Positions 17,730 through 27,199 of a stretch of DNA of 64,000 bases are shown piece after piece. The notes beneath the pieces were generated by a model that saw nothing but the letters and a program-made list of their open reading frames with translations, was not told the origin of the DNA and did not search any database. The position numbers and the translations under genes were made by a program. Position 1 is the first letter of the stretch; every line of letters begins with the position of its first letter. The stretch is from Rhodospirillaceae bacterium (GTDB taxonomy: Bacteria > Pseudomonadota > Alphaproteobacteria > Thalassobaculales > Thalassobaculaceae), in contig JAGYJX010000027.1 in NCBI GenBank assembly GCA_018401495.1, positions 47,827 through 111,826 of the forward strand, written 5' to 3'.

Positions 17730-17858
17730 CCGTCTAGCCTCTCGAAGCTGTTGTCCCGGTCACGACCCGTTCTCGAAGGGGCGCCTTGGTTTGTGCACTG
17801 CGATCACAAGATACCGTTCGGACGCTGTCAATCATGCCGTTCCACGATTGCCCGCCCC

Positions 17859-18293
17859 TCAGATCGACAGATCCACGAAAGCCCCGCGCGGTGGCGGGTT
17901 ACCGGACTGCCCGGCAGCCGCGGCAGCGTCGATGGTGACCGGAGGAACGTCATCGGGAGTCGCCGGGGAAGCCTCCGGCAGCGCCTGGCGAGGCGCCTCC
18001 GTGTCGCCACTCCTTGTCTCCGGTCGGGCTTCCGCTTCCCTGGCGGCGTCGGCCTCCTGCTCGCGCCGGACCTGCTCCAGCAGCGCTTGGCGCGCGATTT
18101 CCCGGGCTTCGTTGAGTTCTCCCGCGGTCTCGACGGCGCGGTTCACCACGGTGACCCCGGTGCGCAGACCACTGCCGAGCGACACGGCGCCGCGCAGCCC
18201 GAGCGGCACATCCGCTGGACTGGCCGCCCCGGACCCCGGGCCGAGCCGCAGGCTCGACAACGAGGGCGACGACGTCGATGAGCCGATCGCCAT
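17859..18293 (-). CDS. Hypothetical protein with coiled-coil and low-complexity tail
   Basis: A 144-residue soluble protein. Residues 1-45 are Ser/Gly-rich, residues about 50-90 form a charged helix (NEAREIARQALLEQVRREQEA) likely to be a coiled coil, and the tail is Pro/Ala-rich, ending GAFVDLSI. I recognise no family, but the arrangement recalls small flagellar or motility-linked hypotheticals of alphaproteobacteria. It sits between the transporter operon and the aminotransferase in the same direction. Confidence 0.6.
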   Translation of the reverse strand: MAIGSSTSSPSLSSLRLGPGSGAASPADVPLGLRGAVSLGSGLRTGVTVVNRAVETAGELNEAREIARQALLEQVRREQEADAAREAEARPETRSGDTEAPRQALPEASPATPDDVPPVTIDAAAAAGQSGNPPPRGAFVDLSI

Positions 18294-18364
18294 GGCCGCT
18301 CTCCCTTCCCTGCTGAAATTATGCGGGCTGCCGCGGCGAACGGCAAGGTCGCGGCGGTGGCGCC

Positions 18365-19741
18365 TCAGATCCCGATGTCGGCCTGGGTCAGATCGAGGCA
18401 GCGGCGGGCGGTCTCGACCAGGTGATCGACCTCGGATCGGGTGATCACCAGGGGCGGTGCCGTCACCATCCCATCCCGCACCGCGCGAAGGATCACGTTG
18501 TTGCGGAAACAGTGATCGCGGCAGATCGTGCCGACCCGGCCTTCCGGCTGGAAGAACACCGGGCCGTCCTTGTCGCGCACCAGTTCGACGGCGGCGATCA
18601 GGCCGACACCGCGGACCTCGCCGACGAGGGGGTGATCGGACAACTCGCGAAGGCGGGCCTGGAAATACGGCCCGATGTCGTCTCGCACCCGCTCGACAAG
18701 CCCCTCGTCCTGGATGATGCGCAGGTTCTCCAGCGCCACCGCACAGGCCACCGGATGGCCCGAATACGTGAAGCCGTGGAAGAACTCGCCGCCATCGTCG
18801 ATCAGCGTGCGCGCCACCCGGTCCCCGACCATGACCGCCGAGATCGGCAGGTAGCCCGACGACAGCCCCTTGGCGAGAGTCATCAGGTCCGGCTCGATCC
18901 CGAAGGTCTCGGAGCCGAACCAGTTGCCGGTCCGGCCGAACCCGCAGATCACCTCGTCGGCGACCAGCAGGATGCCGTGCTCGCGGCAGATCCGCTGGAT
19001 CTCCGGAAAATAGCTGGCCGGCGGCACGATCACCCCGCCGGCTCCCTGGATCGGCTCGGCGATGAACGCCGCCACCCGTTCGGGCCCCAGTTCCTGAATC
19101 CGTTCTTCCAGCGCCTGGGCGGCGGCCACCCCGAACTCGTCCGGGGTCATGTTGCCGCCGTCACGCAGGTAATAGGGCGGCCGGATGTGCTCGAACCCCG
19201 GCAGCGGCAGGCCGGTCTGCCCATGCATCGCCGTCATTCCGCCGAGGCTTGCGCCGACCAGGGTCGAGCCATGGTAGGCGTACTCGCGGCTGATGATCAC
19301 GGTGCGCGCCGGTTGGCCTTGGATCTGCCAGTACCGCCGCACCATCCGCACGATGGTGTCGTTCGCCTCCGAGCCCGAACTGGCGAAGAAGACGTGCTCC
19401 AGCCCCTTGGGGGTCAGCGCTGCCAGCCGCGCGGCGAGTTCGGTGGCAGGTGGCGTCGTCGTCTTGAAGAAGGTGTTGTAGTAGGGCAACTCACGCATCT
19501 GCCGGGCGGCGGCGGCAGCGAGTTCCGGCCGGCCATAGCCGACGTTGACGCACCACAACCCGGCCATGCCATCCAGGATCGCCGTCCCCTTGGAATCCCA
19601 GAGAGTGGATCCCTCGGCGCGGACGATGACCCTTGTGCCCTCGGCAGCGAGCGCCTTGTGATCGGTAAAGGGGTGCATGTGGTGGGCGGCATCAGCCGCC
19701 TGAAAGGCCGCTTCGTCGGCCGCTTTCGATCCGTGGTTCAT
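18365..19741 (-). CDS. spuC: Class III aminotransferase, putrescine-pyruvate type
   Basis: A 458-residue PLP enzyme that moves an amino group from a diamine or omega-amino acid to a keto acid, probably pyruvate. The PLP lysine is Lys291 in TLAKGLSSGYLP; Asp262 in ADEVICGFGRTG binds the pyridine nitrogen; SSGSEAND at 121-128 binds phosphate. It closely resembles SpuC-type putrescine-pyruvate aminotransferases in length and in the FFKTTTPP segment. The start ATG 19741 gives the usual N-terminus. Its place between polyamine uptake and gamma-glutamylputrescine genes supports putrescine or a close relative as substrate; beta-alanine or taurine cannot be excluded. Confidence 0.85.
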   Translation of the reverse strand: MNHGSKAADEAAFQAADAAHHMHPFTDHKALAAEGTRVIVRAEGSTLWDSKGTAILDGMAGLWCVNVGYGRPELAAAAARQMRELPYYNTFFKTTTPPATELAARLAALTPKGLEHVFFASSGSEANDTIVRMVRRYWQIQGQPARTVIISREYAYHGSTLVGASLGGMTAMHGQTGLPLPGFEHIRPPYYLRDGGNMTPDEFGVAAAQALEERIQELGPERVAAFIAEPIQGAGGVIVPPASYFPEIQRICREHGILLVADEVICGFGRTGNWFGSETFGIEPDLMTLAKGLSSGYLPISAVMVGDRVARTLIDDGGEFFHGFTYSGHPVACAVALENLRIIQDEGLVERVRDDIGPYFQARLRELSDHPLVGEVRGVGLIAAVELVRDKDGPVFFQPEGRVGTICRDHCFRNNVILRAVRDGMVTAPPLVITRSEVDHLVETARRCLDLTQADIGI

Positions 19742-19900
19742 CGATGTCCCGTGCGGATGGTGTCGAGCGTTTATAGACGCTGGCAGCGGACCCGTCATCG
19801 CCATCCGAGACAAGGTACTTTCTTCGGCAGGGTCCAAACCTTTACTCTCATGGTCTCTTAAGCATTACCAAGAGAACATCACCGGACCGGAGGGCACGAC

Positions 19901-21313
19901 ATGGCAGCCGATTCCACGGTCGATGACGACGACGCGCGCCGTGGCGCGGATGTGGTTGACGTGATCGCCCAGGAAGCCGGAAGCCTATCCATCGAGATTG
20001 TCGACGTTGCCGGCAACGTCGACGAAGTCTCGGCAAGGGTGGCGCGGCAAGCCGAGGAGTTCCATCGGCTCACCGAGGCCGCCGAGCTGGTGGCGGGCAG
20101 CAACGCCGCGGTCGTCGAAGCCGCCGAGCGCACCCGCGACATCGCCACCCAGGCTGCCGATGACGTCCAGGCCTCGCGCGGTACCGTGGAGTCGGCGGTT
20201 GGTGACATCCACACCCTGGTCGAGGGCGTCGCCGCGATGGAGGCGAGGCTCGGCGGGTTGCAGGACGCGCTGGCCCAGGTCGGCAAGATCGCGAGCGTGA
20301 TCAACGCGATCGCCAAGCAGACCAACCTGCTGGCCCTGAACGCCACCATCGAGGCTGCTCGGGCCGGCGAGGCGGGTCGCGGCTTCGCGGTGGTCGCCGG
20401 CGAGGTGAAGTCGCTCGCCAACCAGACCGCCGACGCCACCCTCGACATCGAGCGGACCCTCAAGGACCTGGAGGCGCAGGCCCGCGACCTGATCGCGCAG
20501 GGCATCCAGACCACCCGGCTGGCCGACGGTGTGCGGGACGGCACCCAGGCGATCGGCGCCGCCATGGGGACGATCGGCGGCGCGGTCGGCGACATTGCCG
20601 CCCAGGCGACCGCGATCGCCGCTGACGCCGCCCGCATCGCCGAGACCTCCTCGGCCTTCCGATCGACCATCGAGCGCCTGAGCGATGAGGTCGACGGGTC
20701 GAGCGATACCCTCAAGGAGGCTCGGGACCGGGTCAACCGGATGATCGACACCGGCGAGCGCCTTGCCGGCTTCTGCGCCAACTCCGGCGCCAACACCGTC
20801 GACGGGCCGTACATCGACAAGGTCCAGGAGGTGGCACGCGCCGTCTGCGCCGCGTTCGAGGCGGCGATCGACCGCGGCGAGATCCCGCTGGAGGAGTTGT
20901 TCGACCGCGACTACCGACCGATCGAGGGAAGCAACCCCCAGCAGTTCCGGGCCGGCTGCCTGAAGATCACCGATCGGGTGCTGCCGCCGATCCAGGAGCC
21001 GGTGCTCGCGTTCAGCGACAACGTGGTGTTCTGCGCGTCGGTCGACGAGAACGGCTACCTTCCGACCCACAACGACAAGTTCAGCAAGCCGCAGGGACCC
21101 GACCCGGTCTGGAACGCCTCGAACTGCCGGAACCGCCGACTGTTCAACGATCGCGTCGGGCTCAAGGCCGGGCGCAGCCGGGCGCCGTTCCTGCTGCAGA
21201 CCTATCGGCGCGACATGGGCGGCGGCGTGTTCGCGCTGATGAAGGACGTCTCGGCGCCGATCACCGTGCGGGGGCGGCACTGGGGGGCGGTGCGCCTGGC
21301 CTACAAGCCTTGA
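19901..21313 (+). CDS. Soluble methyl-accepting chemotaxis protein with C-terminal sensor
   Basis: A 470-residue chemoreceptor without membrane helices. The signalling hairpin is intact, with the tip IASVINAIAKQTNLLALNAT and EAARAGEAGRGFAVVAGEVK at about residues 128-172. The ligand-binding part comes after the signalling part: residues about 295-470 have YLPTHNDKFSKPQ, NRRLFNDRVGLKAG, PFLLQTYRRDMGGG and a closing APITVRGRHWGAVRLAY, the pattern of a Cache-like sensor. It presumably joins cytoplasmic chemosensory arrays through CheW/CheA. It lies divergently beside the aminotransferase and within polyamine genes, hinting at polyamine or nitrogen sensing. Confidence 0.9.
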   Translation: MAADSTVDDDDARRGADVVDVIAQEAGSLSIEIVDVAGNVDEVSARVARQAEEFHRLTEAAELVAGSNAAVVEAAERTRDIATQAADDVQASRGTVESAVGDIHTLVEGVAAMEARLGGLQDALAQVGKIASVINAIAKQTNLLALNATIEAARAGEAGRGFAVVAGEVKSLANQTADATLDIERTLKDLEAQARDLIAQGIQTTRLADGVRDGTQAIGAAMGTIGGAVGDIAAQATAIAADAARIAETSSAFRSTIERLSDEVDGSSDTLKEARDRVNRMIDTGERLAGFCANSGANTVDGPYIDKVQEVARAVCAAFEAAIDRGEIPLEELFDRDYRPIEGSNPQQFRAGCLKITDRVLPPIQEPVLAFSDNVVFCASVDENGYLPTHNDKFSKPQGPDPVWNASNCRNRRLFNDRVGLKAGRSRAPFLLQTYRRDMGGGVFALMKDVSAPITVRGRHWGAVRLAYKP

Positions 21314-21325
21314 TCGGCGCGCCCG

Positions 21326-22669
21326 TCAGACGTTCAGCAGCAGGAACTCCCGTTCCCAGGCGCTGATCACCTGCTGATAGGCGCGCGACTCGGACTCCTT
21401 GACCGTCGTCAGAACGTTGACGAAGCGCTGGCCGAGCAGTTCGCGCAGGGGCTTGGCACGGTTCAGGCGCAGCAGCGCGTCCTCCAGGTGGCGCGGCAGG
21501 TTGACCGCCATCTGGTAGGCGCTGCCCTCGATCGCCTTCGACGGCTCGATTTTCTCCATGACACCGAGATAACCGCACGCCAGGGACGCCGCCATCGCCA
21601 GATAGGGGTTGGCGTCGGCGCCGGCGATCCGGTTCTCGATGCGGCGGGATTCCGGCGACGAGATCGGCACCCGGAACCCCACCGTGCGGTTGTCGATACC
21701 CCAGTGCACGTTGATCGGCGCGTCGGAGTCCGGCATCAGGCGGCGGTACGAGTTCACGTAGGGCGCCAGCAGCGGCATCGACGCCGACAGATATTTCTGC
21801 AGGCCGCCAATGTAGTGCAGAAAGAATTCCGAGTTGCCGCCATCCTCGGCGGCGAACAGGTTGCGGCCGGTCTTGAGGTCGTGGACCGACTGGTGGACGT
21901 GCATCGACGAGCCAGGCTCACGCTGCATCGGCTTCGCCATGAATGTGGCGTAGACGCCGTGGTCCAGCGCCGCCTGCCGTACGGTGCGCTTGAACAGGAA
22001 GGTCTGGTCGGCGATCGCCATCGGGTCGCCGTGGTTGAAGTTGATCTCGAGCTGCGCGGCGCCGGATTCGTGCGTCAAGGTGTCGACGTCGATCTCCTGC
22101 GCCTCGCAGTAGTCGTAGATGTCCTCGAACAGCGGGTCGAACTCGTTCACCGCGTCGATGCCGTAGGCCTGCCGCGCGGTCTCGGGACGCCCCGACCGGC
22201 CGATCGGCGGCTCCAGCGGGTAGTCGGGGTCGGCGTTGACCTTGACCAGGAAGAACTCCAGCTCCGGCGCCACGGTCGGCCGCCAGCCCTGCTCGGCGTA
22301 CAGGTCGAGGATCCGCCGCAGGACGTAGCGGGGCGCCACGTCCACCGGGCGGCCATCGAAATAGAAGGCATCGCAGATGACCTGGGCGGTCGGCTCCTTG
22401 TACCAGGGCACCACCCGGATGGTCTCGGGCGCCGGCCGCAGGTAGACGTCGCCGGAGCGCGGATCGAGGTCGTACTCCTCGATGTAGTCACCGGTCACCG
22501 TCAGCCCGTAGATCGACTCGGGGATGCGCAGCCCCTGCTCGCCGATCGCCTTCAGGAACTTGCCGGCGGGCAGGATCTTGCCGCGGGGGATGCCGGAAAG
22601 GTCCGAGACCATGCACTCGACCTCGGTGATCCGGCGTTCCTTGATCCAGCTTTCAAGCTCTGACGACAT
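21326..22669 (-). CDS. puuA: Glutamine synthetase-family gamma-glutamylpolyamine synthetase
   Basis: A 447-residue GS-fold ligase. It probably joins glutamate to putrescine using ATP, the first step of the Puu pathway. The start ATG 22669 gives MSSELESW. Family marks are APELEFFLVK, the metal site in THESGAAQLEINFNHGD, GSSMHVHQS, and the ATP/glutamate segment GFRVPISSPESRRIENR with ADANPYLAMAA. No adenylylation-type Tyr loop is evident at the C-terminus, in line with PuuA-like rather than GlnA proteins. It is divergent from a second GS-like gene, with 122 bases between them. Confidence 0.85.
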   Translation of the reverse strand: MSSELESWIKERRITEVECMVSDLSGIPRGKILPAGKFLKAIGEQGLRIPESIYGLTVTGDYIEEYDLDPRSGDVYLRPAPETIRVVPWYKEPTAQVICDAFYFDGRPVDVAPRYVLRRILDLYAEQGWRPTVAPELEFFLVKVNADPDYPLEPPIGRSGRPETARQAYGIDAVNEFDPLFEDIYDYCEAQEIDVDTLTHESGAAQLEINFNHGDPMAIADQTFLFKRTVRQAALDHGVYATFMAKPMQREPGSSMHVHQSVHDLKTGRNLFAAEDGGNSEFFLHYIGGLQKYLSASMPLLAPYVNSYRRLMPDSDAPINVHWGIDNRTVGFRVPISSPESRRIENRIAGADANPYLAMAASLACGYLGVMEKIEPSKAIEGSAYQMAVNLPRHLEDALLRLNRAKPLRELLGQRFVNVLTTVKESESRAYQQVISAWEREFLLLNV

Positions 22670-22791
22670 GATTCCTCGCGTGACAGGATGGTGAGACATA
22701 CACCGCCCCTGCTCGCACCGGCAACGCGCCTCTCCCGCAGGAGCGGCGCGCGTGCTATGAATCACCATCATGCAACAGCCCGCTGAGCCCC

Positions 22792-24193
22792 ATGTCTCCC
22801 GACGGCACCCCCGGGTCCGACGCCTCCGCCGCCGGCCTCGCCGCCCAGGCGTTTCTCGCCGAGCATCCTGAAGTCGCGACGGTCGACATCCTGCTTCCCG
22901 ACATCTCCGGCGTGGTGCGCGGCAAGCGCATCGGCAGCGATCAGCTCGCCGGCCTGTTCGAGGACGGCGCGCGCCTTCCCGGCCTCGGTCTTCGGAACCG
23001 ACGTCACCGGCGATTCGATCGAGGCAAGCGGCCTGGTCTGGTCCCTTGGCGACGCCGACTACCCGTGCTGGCCGGTGCCGGGCACGCTGGTCCCGGTGCC
23101 GTGGACGGCCCGGCCCTCCGCCCAGGTTCTGCTGACCATGGTCGACCCCGGTGGCGTGCCCTTCTTCGCCGATCCGCGGGTCGTTCTGCAGCGGGTGTTC
23201 GACCGCTACCGCGCCCGCGGCCTGACGCCGGTGGTCGCCATCGAGCTGGAATTCTTCCTGATCGACCGCAAGCGCGAGGATCACGCCCCGCCGATCCCGG
23301 CGATTTCGCCGGTCACCGGCAACCGTCAGGCGACCACGCAGTGCTATGGGCTCGACGAACTCGACGACTTCGAAGCGGTCCTCGACGACGTCGCCAACGC
23401 CTGCCGGGTTCAGCGCATCCCGGCGATGGCCGCCTCGGCCGAATACGCGCCGGGCCAGTTCGAGATCAACCTGACCCATGTCGACGATCCGGTGAAGGCG
23501 GCCGACCACGCGGTGATGCTGAAGCGCGCCGTCAAAGGCGTGGCCCGCGCCCACGGCATGAACGCCACCTTCATGGCCCGGCCGTTCAGCGAGGAAACCG
23601 GCAACGGCCTTCACCTGCACGTCAGCGTTCTCGGACCCGACGGCCGCAACATCTTCGCCGACCCCAAGGGCGGCAAGCTCGGCTCGCCGGCGCTGGGGCA
23701 CGCGGTCGGCGGGCTGGCGGCGTCGATGAACGACTGCATGGCGCTGTTCGCGCCGACCGCGAACGCCTACAAGCGGCTGCGCCCGGCCAACTACGTGCCG
23801 ATGTCGGCGTGCTGGGGCTACAACAACCGCTCCTGCGCGTTCCGGGTGCCGGCCGGATCGGCGGCGTCGACCCGCATCGAGCACCGGGTCGCCGGTGCCG
23901 ACGCCAACCCGTATCTGGCGACCGCAGCCGTCCTCGCCGGCATTTTGCACGGCATCGAGACCGAGGCCGAGGCGCCGCCGCCGATCGACGGCAACGCCTA
24001 CGAGACCGAGAAGCCGACCGTGCCGAAGACCTGGGCGGCGGCGCTCGAGTGCTTCGAGACCAGCGACTTCGTCGCCGACTGGCTGGGCGCCGATTTCCGC
24101 CGGGTGTTCCACGCCGTCAAGGAGAGCGAGCGGCAGGATTTCGAGGCCATCGTCACCCCCCTCGAATGGCGTTGGTACCTCACCACAGTATGA
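22792..24193 (+). CDS. Second glutamine synthetase-family ligase, frameshifted
   Basis: Two frames together encode a 466-residue GS-fold ligase. The first part (from ATG 22792) has VDILLPDISGVVRGKRI and DGARLP; the second continues ASVFGTDVTGDSIEASGL and, from about 23075, AIELEFFLID, SAEYAPGQFEINL, GNGLHLHVSV, CAFRVPAGSAASTRIEHR and GADANPYLATAA. Removing one C from CCC at 22978-22980 joins them. The metal site is SAEYAPGQFEI where the paralogue has THESGAAQLEI, so substrate choice may differ. Its stop overlaps the next start (ATGA), coupling it to the PuuB-like oxidase. Confidence 0.82.
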
Positions 24194-25464
24194 GCGCGCC
24201 GCTCAGTTGGTACCACGCGACGGTTCAAGCAGGCCCACCGCGCCCGTCGCTGGCGGGCGCGGTGCGAGCGCGGGTCTGCGTGATCGGCGGCGGTTTGACC
24301 GGGGTATCGACGGCCCTGCATCTCGCCGAGCGCGGCTTCGACACGGTGCTGCTGGAAGCCGAGGCGATCGGCCACGGCGCCTCCGGGCGCAACGGCGGCC
24401 AGATCGTGCAGGGTTTCAGCGCGTCGATGGAACGCGTCGAGGCCGCCGTCGGGCGCGCCGACGCGCAGGCACTCTGGGATCTCGGCCGCGAGGCGATCGC
24501 CGCCATACCCGACCGGGTCCGACGCCACGGCATCGAGTGCGATCTGCGCTGGGGCTACCTGATCGCCGCCCTCAACCGCGGCCAGCTCGCCGACCTGCGC
24601 CGGACCATCGGGCAATGGGCCGACTACGGCTACACCGGGCCGCGGATCGTCGAGGGCGCGGCCCTGCGTTCGGTGCTGGCCAGCGACCTCTATGTCGGCG
24701 GCATGGTGGAGCCCGGCAGCGGTCAGTTGCACCCGCTCGCCTACCTGCTCGGTCTCGCCCGGGCCGCCGAGGCGGCCGGCGCCCGGCTGTTCGAGCGCTC
24801 GGCGGCGTTCGCCATCGATCATGGCCCGACGACGGTTCGGGTGACGACGGCGTCGGGCAGCGTCGAGGCGGACACCCTGGTCCTCGCCGGCAACGCGTAT
24901 CTCGGCCGTCTGGTGCCGGCGCTGCGCCGCCGGCTGATGCCGGTGGCCTCGTTCATCGGCGTGACCGAGCCGCTCGGCGAAGCGCGCGCCCGCCGGCTGT
25001 TCCCGGAGGACGTGGCGGTGGCGGACTGCAACGTGGCGCTGGACTATTTCCGCCTGACTTCCGACCACCGACTGCTGTTCGGCGCCGGCGCCAGCTACTC
25101 GGCAACCACCCCGGTGGGGCTGAAGGGCTGGATCGCCCGGCGCTTCCGCCGGGTGTTTCCGGAACTGACCGATGTCGCGGTCGAGCACGCCTGGGGCGGC
25201 CTGATCGGCATCACCCACAACCGCATCCCGGACCTCGGGCGGCTGGCGCCGAACGTGCTGTACGCCCAGGGCTACTCCGGCCAGGGGGTAGCGCTGACCG
25301 GACTCGCCGGCGCGCTGATCGCCGAGACCATCGACGGGCATGACCGGCGCTTCCGGCTGCTGGAGCAGGTCCGCCATCTGCCGTTCCCAGGCGGGATCCT
25401 GCGCACGCCGACGTTGGTGACGGCGATGGGCGTGCTGAAGCTGAAGGACCGCCTGGGCTGGTAG
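24190..25464 (+). CDS. puuB: Gamma-glutamylputrescine oxidoreductase-like FAD protein
   Basis: A 424-residue DAO-fold flavoenzyme. The FAD site is VCVIGGGLTGVSTALHLAERG at about residues 29-49, followed by HGASGRNGGQIVQGFS, the PuuB-type loop for the flavin, and the C-terminal second cofactor motif YAQGYSGQGVALTGLAGALIAE. It would oxidise gamma-glutamylputrescine to the aldehyde. It begins inside the stop of the GS-like gene (ATGA at 24190-24193), making the ligase-oxidase pair translationally coupled. PuuC and PuuD, the next steps, are not in the window. Confidence 0.87.
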   Translation: MSAPLSWYHATVQAGPPRPSLAGAVRARVCVIGGGLTGVSTALHLAERGFDTVLLEAEAIGHGASGRNGGQIVQGFSASMERVEAAVGRADAQALWDLGREAIAAIPDRVRRHGIECDLRWGYLIAALNRGQLADLRRTIGQWADYGYTGPRIVEGAALRSVLASDLYVGGMVEPGSGQLHPLAYLLGLARAAEAAGARLFERSAAFAIDHGPTTVRVTTASGSVEADTLVLAGNAYLGRLVPALRRRLMPVASFIGVTEPLGEARARRLFPEDVAVADCNVALDYFRLTSDHRLLFGAGASYSATTPVGLKGWIARRFRRVFPELTDVAVEHAWGGLIGITHNRIPDLGRLAPNVLYAQGYSGQGVALTGLAGALIAETIDGHDRRFRLLEQVRHLPFPGGILRTPTLVTAMGVLKLKDRLGW

Positions 25465-25473
25465 CGGATTGGT

Positions 25474-25890
25474 CTAGGGTTCCGACCGCTCCTCGCGCGC
25501 CTCGGCCCCGGTCGCCCACAGCAGGCCGAGGACCGCGCCCTTGCTGCGCGGCAGCAGGAGCAGCAGCAGGGCCACCGTCACCGCCGGCCAGATCGCCATC
25601 TGCAGCCACATGGCCGGATGCCAGGCCTGCTCGACCAGCAGCAGCAGCGGCACCACGATGTGACCGACCACCATGATGGTCAGCCAGGGCGGCATGTCGT
25701 CGGCGCTCAGATGGGCGTAGCCTTCGCCGCAGGCGCTGCACGCCGGGGTCGCCGTCAGGTAACCGCGCAGCACCCGCCCTTCGCCACAGGCCGGGCAGCG
25801 GCCGCGCAACCCGCGCAGCACCGCCTGCAGGACGCTGCGGTCGGCCGGAAGCGCTGCCGGCTCGATGGTCGTCACGATCGGATCGCTCAC
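25474..25890 (-). CDS. DUF983 family membrane protein
   Basis: A 138-residue protein starting at GTG 25890, inside the stop of alanine dehydrogenase (GTGA). A zinc-ribbon-like pair CPACGEG ... CSACGEG at about residues 33-60 is followed by PPWLTIMVVGHIVVPLLLLVE and a second helix MAIWPAVTVALLLLLLP. This is the DUF983 layout, typical of alphaproteobacteria and sometimes linked with cytochrome oxidase assembly. No oxidase genes are near, so the function here is open. Confidence 0.88.
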   Translation of the reverse strand: MSDPIVTTIEPAALPADRSVLQAVLRGLRGRCPACGEGRVLRGYLTATPACSACGEGYAHLSADDMPPWLTIMVVGHIVVPLLLLVEQAWHPAMWLQMAIWPAVTVALLLLLLPRSKGAVLGLLWATGAEAREERSEP

Positions 25891-27005
25891 GGCTTGAGAA
25901 CCTCCTGCACCGGGGTGTAGCCGAGACCGTGCGCCTCGGCGACCGCCTGGTAGGTGATCCGCCCCTCGTGGACGTTCAAGCCCTCCTGGAGGTGGCGGTC
26001 GTCTGCCAACGCCTTGCGCCAGCCCTTGTCGGCCAGCGCCAGGGTGAACGGCAGGGTGGCGTTGTTGAGGGCGAAGGTCGAGGTCCGCGCCACGCCGCCC
26101 GGCATGTTGGCGACACAGTAATGCACCACGCCGTCGACGATGTAGGTCGGCTCGGCGTGGGTGGTCGGCCGCGACGTCTCGAAGCAGCCGCCCTGGTCGA
26201 TGGCGACGTCGACCAGCACCGAGCCGCGCTTCATCCGAGACACCATGTCGCGGCTGACCAGCTTCGGCGCCGCGGCACCCGGCACCAATACCGCGCCGAT
26301 CACGAGGTCGGCGCCGAGCACGTACTCCTCGATGGCGTCGCGGGTCGAGTAGATGGTGTTCAAGGTCGGCCCGAACTGCATGTCGAGTTCGTAGAGCCGG
26401 TGCAGCGAGCGGTCGAGCACGGTGACCCGCGCCTCCAGCCCCATCGCCATGCGCGCGGCGTTGGTGCCGACGACGCCACCGCCGAGGATCACCACCGAGC
26501 CGACCGCGACTCCCGGGACGCCGCCCAGAAGGGTGCCATTGCCACCCTGCGCCTTCTCCAGGCAATGCGCCCCGGCCTGGATCGACATCCGTCCCGCGAC
26601 CTCGCTCATCGGGGCGAGCAGCGGCAGGCGGCCGTGGGCGTCGGTGACGGTCTCGTAGGCGATGGCGATGCAGCCGGACTCGATCAGCCCCTTGGTCTGC
26701 GGCGCGTCCGGGGCGAGGTGCAGATAGGTGAACAGGATCTGGCCCGGGCGCAGGCGGGCGATCTCGGTCGGCTGCGGCTCCTTGACCTTGACCACCATGT
26801 CGGCCGTGGCGAACACCTCCTCGGGCGAGGCGACGATGCGCGCGCCGGCCGCGGCGTAGTGCTCGTCGTCGAGGCCGATGCCGTAGCCGGCATGGGTCTC
26901 GACGATCACTTCGTGGCCGTGCGCCACCAGTTCCCGCACGCTCGAGGGGATCAGGCCGACGCGGTACTCGTGATTCTTGATTTCCTTCGGAACGCCGATA
27001 CGCAT
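25887..27005 (-). CDS. ald: Alanine dehydrogenase
   Basis: A 372-residue NAD-dependent enzyme interconverting L-alanine and pyruvate plus ammonia. ATG 27005 has GGAGGGCTCC upstream. The N-terminus MRIGVPKEIKNHEYRVGLIP is diagnostic; the pyruvate-binding lysine lies in VVKVKEPQ and the catalytic His in FTYLHLAPD; the Rossmann motif is VVILGGGVVGTNAARMA. The protein is full length. The DUF983 gene is coupled behind it. An EamA transporter gene starts divergently 195 bases away. No Lrp-type regulator is seen. Confidence 0.96.
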   Translation of the reverse strand: MRIGVPKEIKNHEYRVGLIPSSVRELVAHGHEVIVETHAGYGIGLDDEHYAAAGARIVASPEEVFATADMVVKVKEPQPTEIARLRPGQILFTYLHLAPDAPQTKGLIESGCIAIAYETVTDAHGRLPLLAPMSEVAGRMSIQAGAHCLEKAQGGNGTLLGGVPGVAVGSVVILGGGVVGTNAARMAMGLEARVTVLDRSLHRLYELDMQFGPTLNTIYSTRDAIEEYVLGADLVIGAVLVPGAAAPKLVSRDMVSRMKRGSVLVDVAIDQGGCFETSRPTTHAEPTYIVDGVVHYCVANMPGGVARTSTFALNNATLPFTLALADKGWRKALADDRHLQEGLNVHEGRITYQAVAEAHGLGYTPVQEVLKP

Positions 27006-27199
27006 GGAGCCCTCCGTTGTCGATGCAGCGGACACTATGCCAGCGTTCCGTCGCGTTCAAATTGTATGACGTCTGGCCAATGGAGCGCCGGGCGGAAGGC
27101 GCGCCGGCGGTGGTCGGCGGGGCTGCCGGCAAGATGCGGATAGCGTGCGCGGCTTGGTTGCGTCACCTTCGCCGCGCCTTGCGACCCGGAGCCTTCCCG

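Noticed and set aside
22978..22980. Programmed ribosomal frameshifting
   Set aside because: No classical slippery heptamer or downstream pseudoknot is seen at the breaks, and similar C/G-run breaks occur in twelve unrelated genes.
21326..24112. A 928-residue open frame extending the first GS ligase upstream
   Set aside because: The extension is antisense to the second GS gene and has no family sequence; ATG 22669 gives a normal length.
22792..25464. An 890-residue open frame seeming to fuse a GS-like protein to the PuuB-like oxidase
   Set aside because: The middle part is a shadow frame of the GS gene. The GS continues in another frame after the C-run indel and the oxidase has its own start at 24190.
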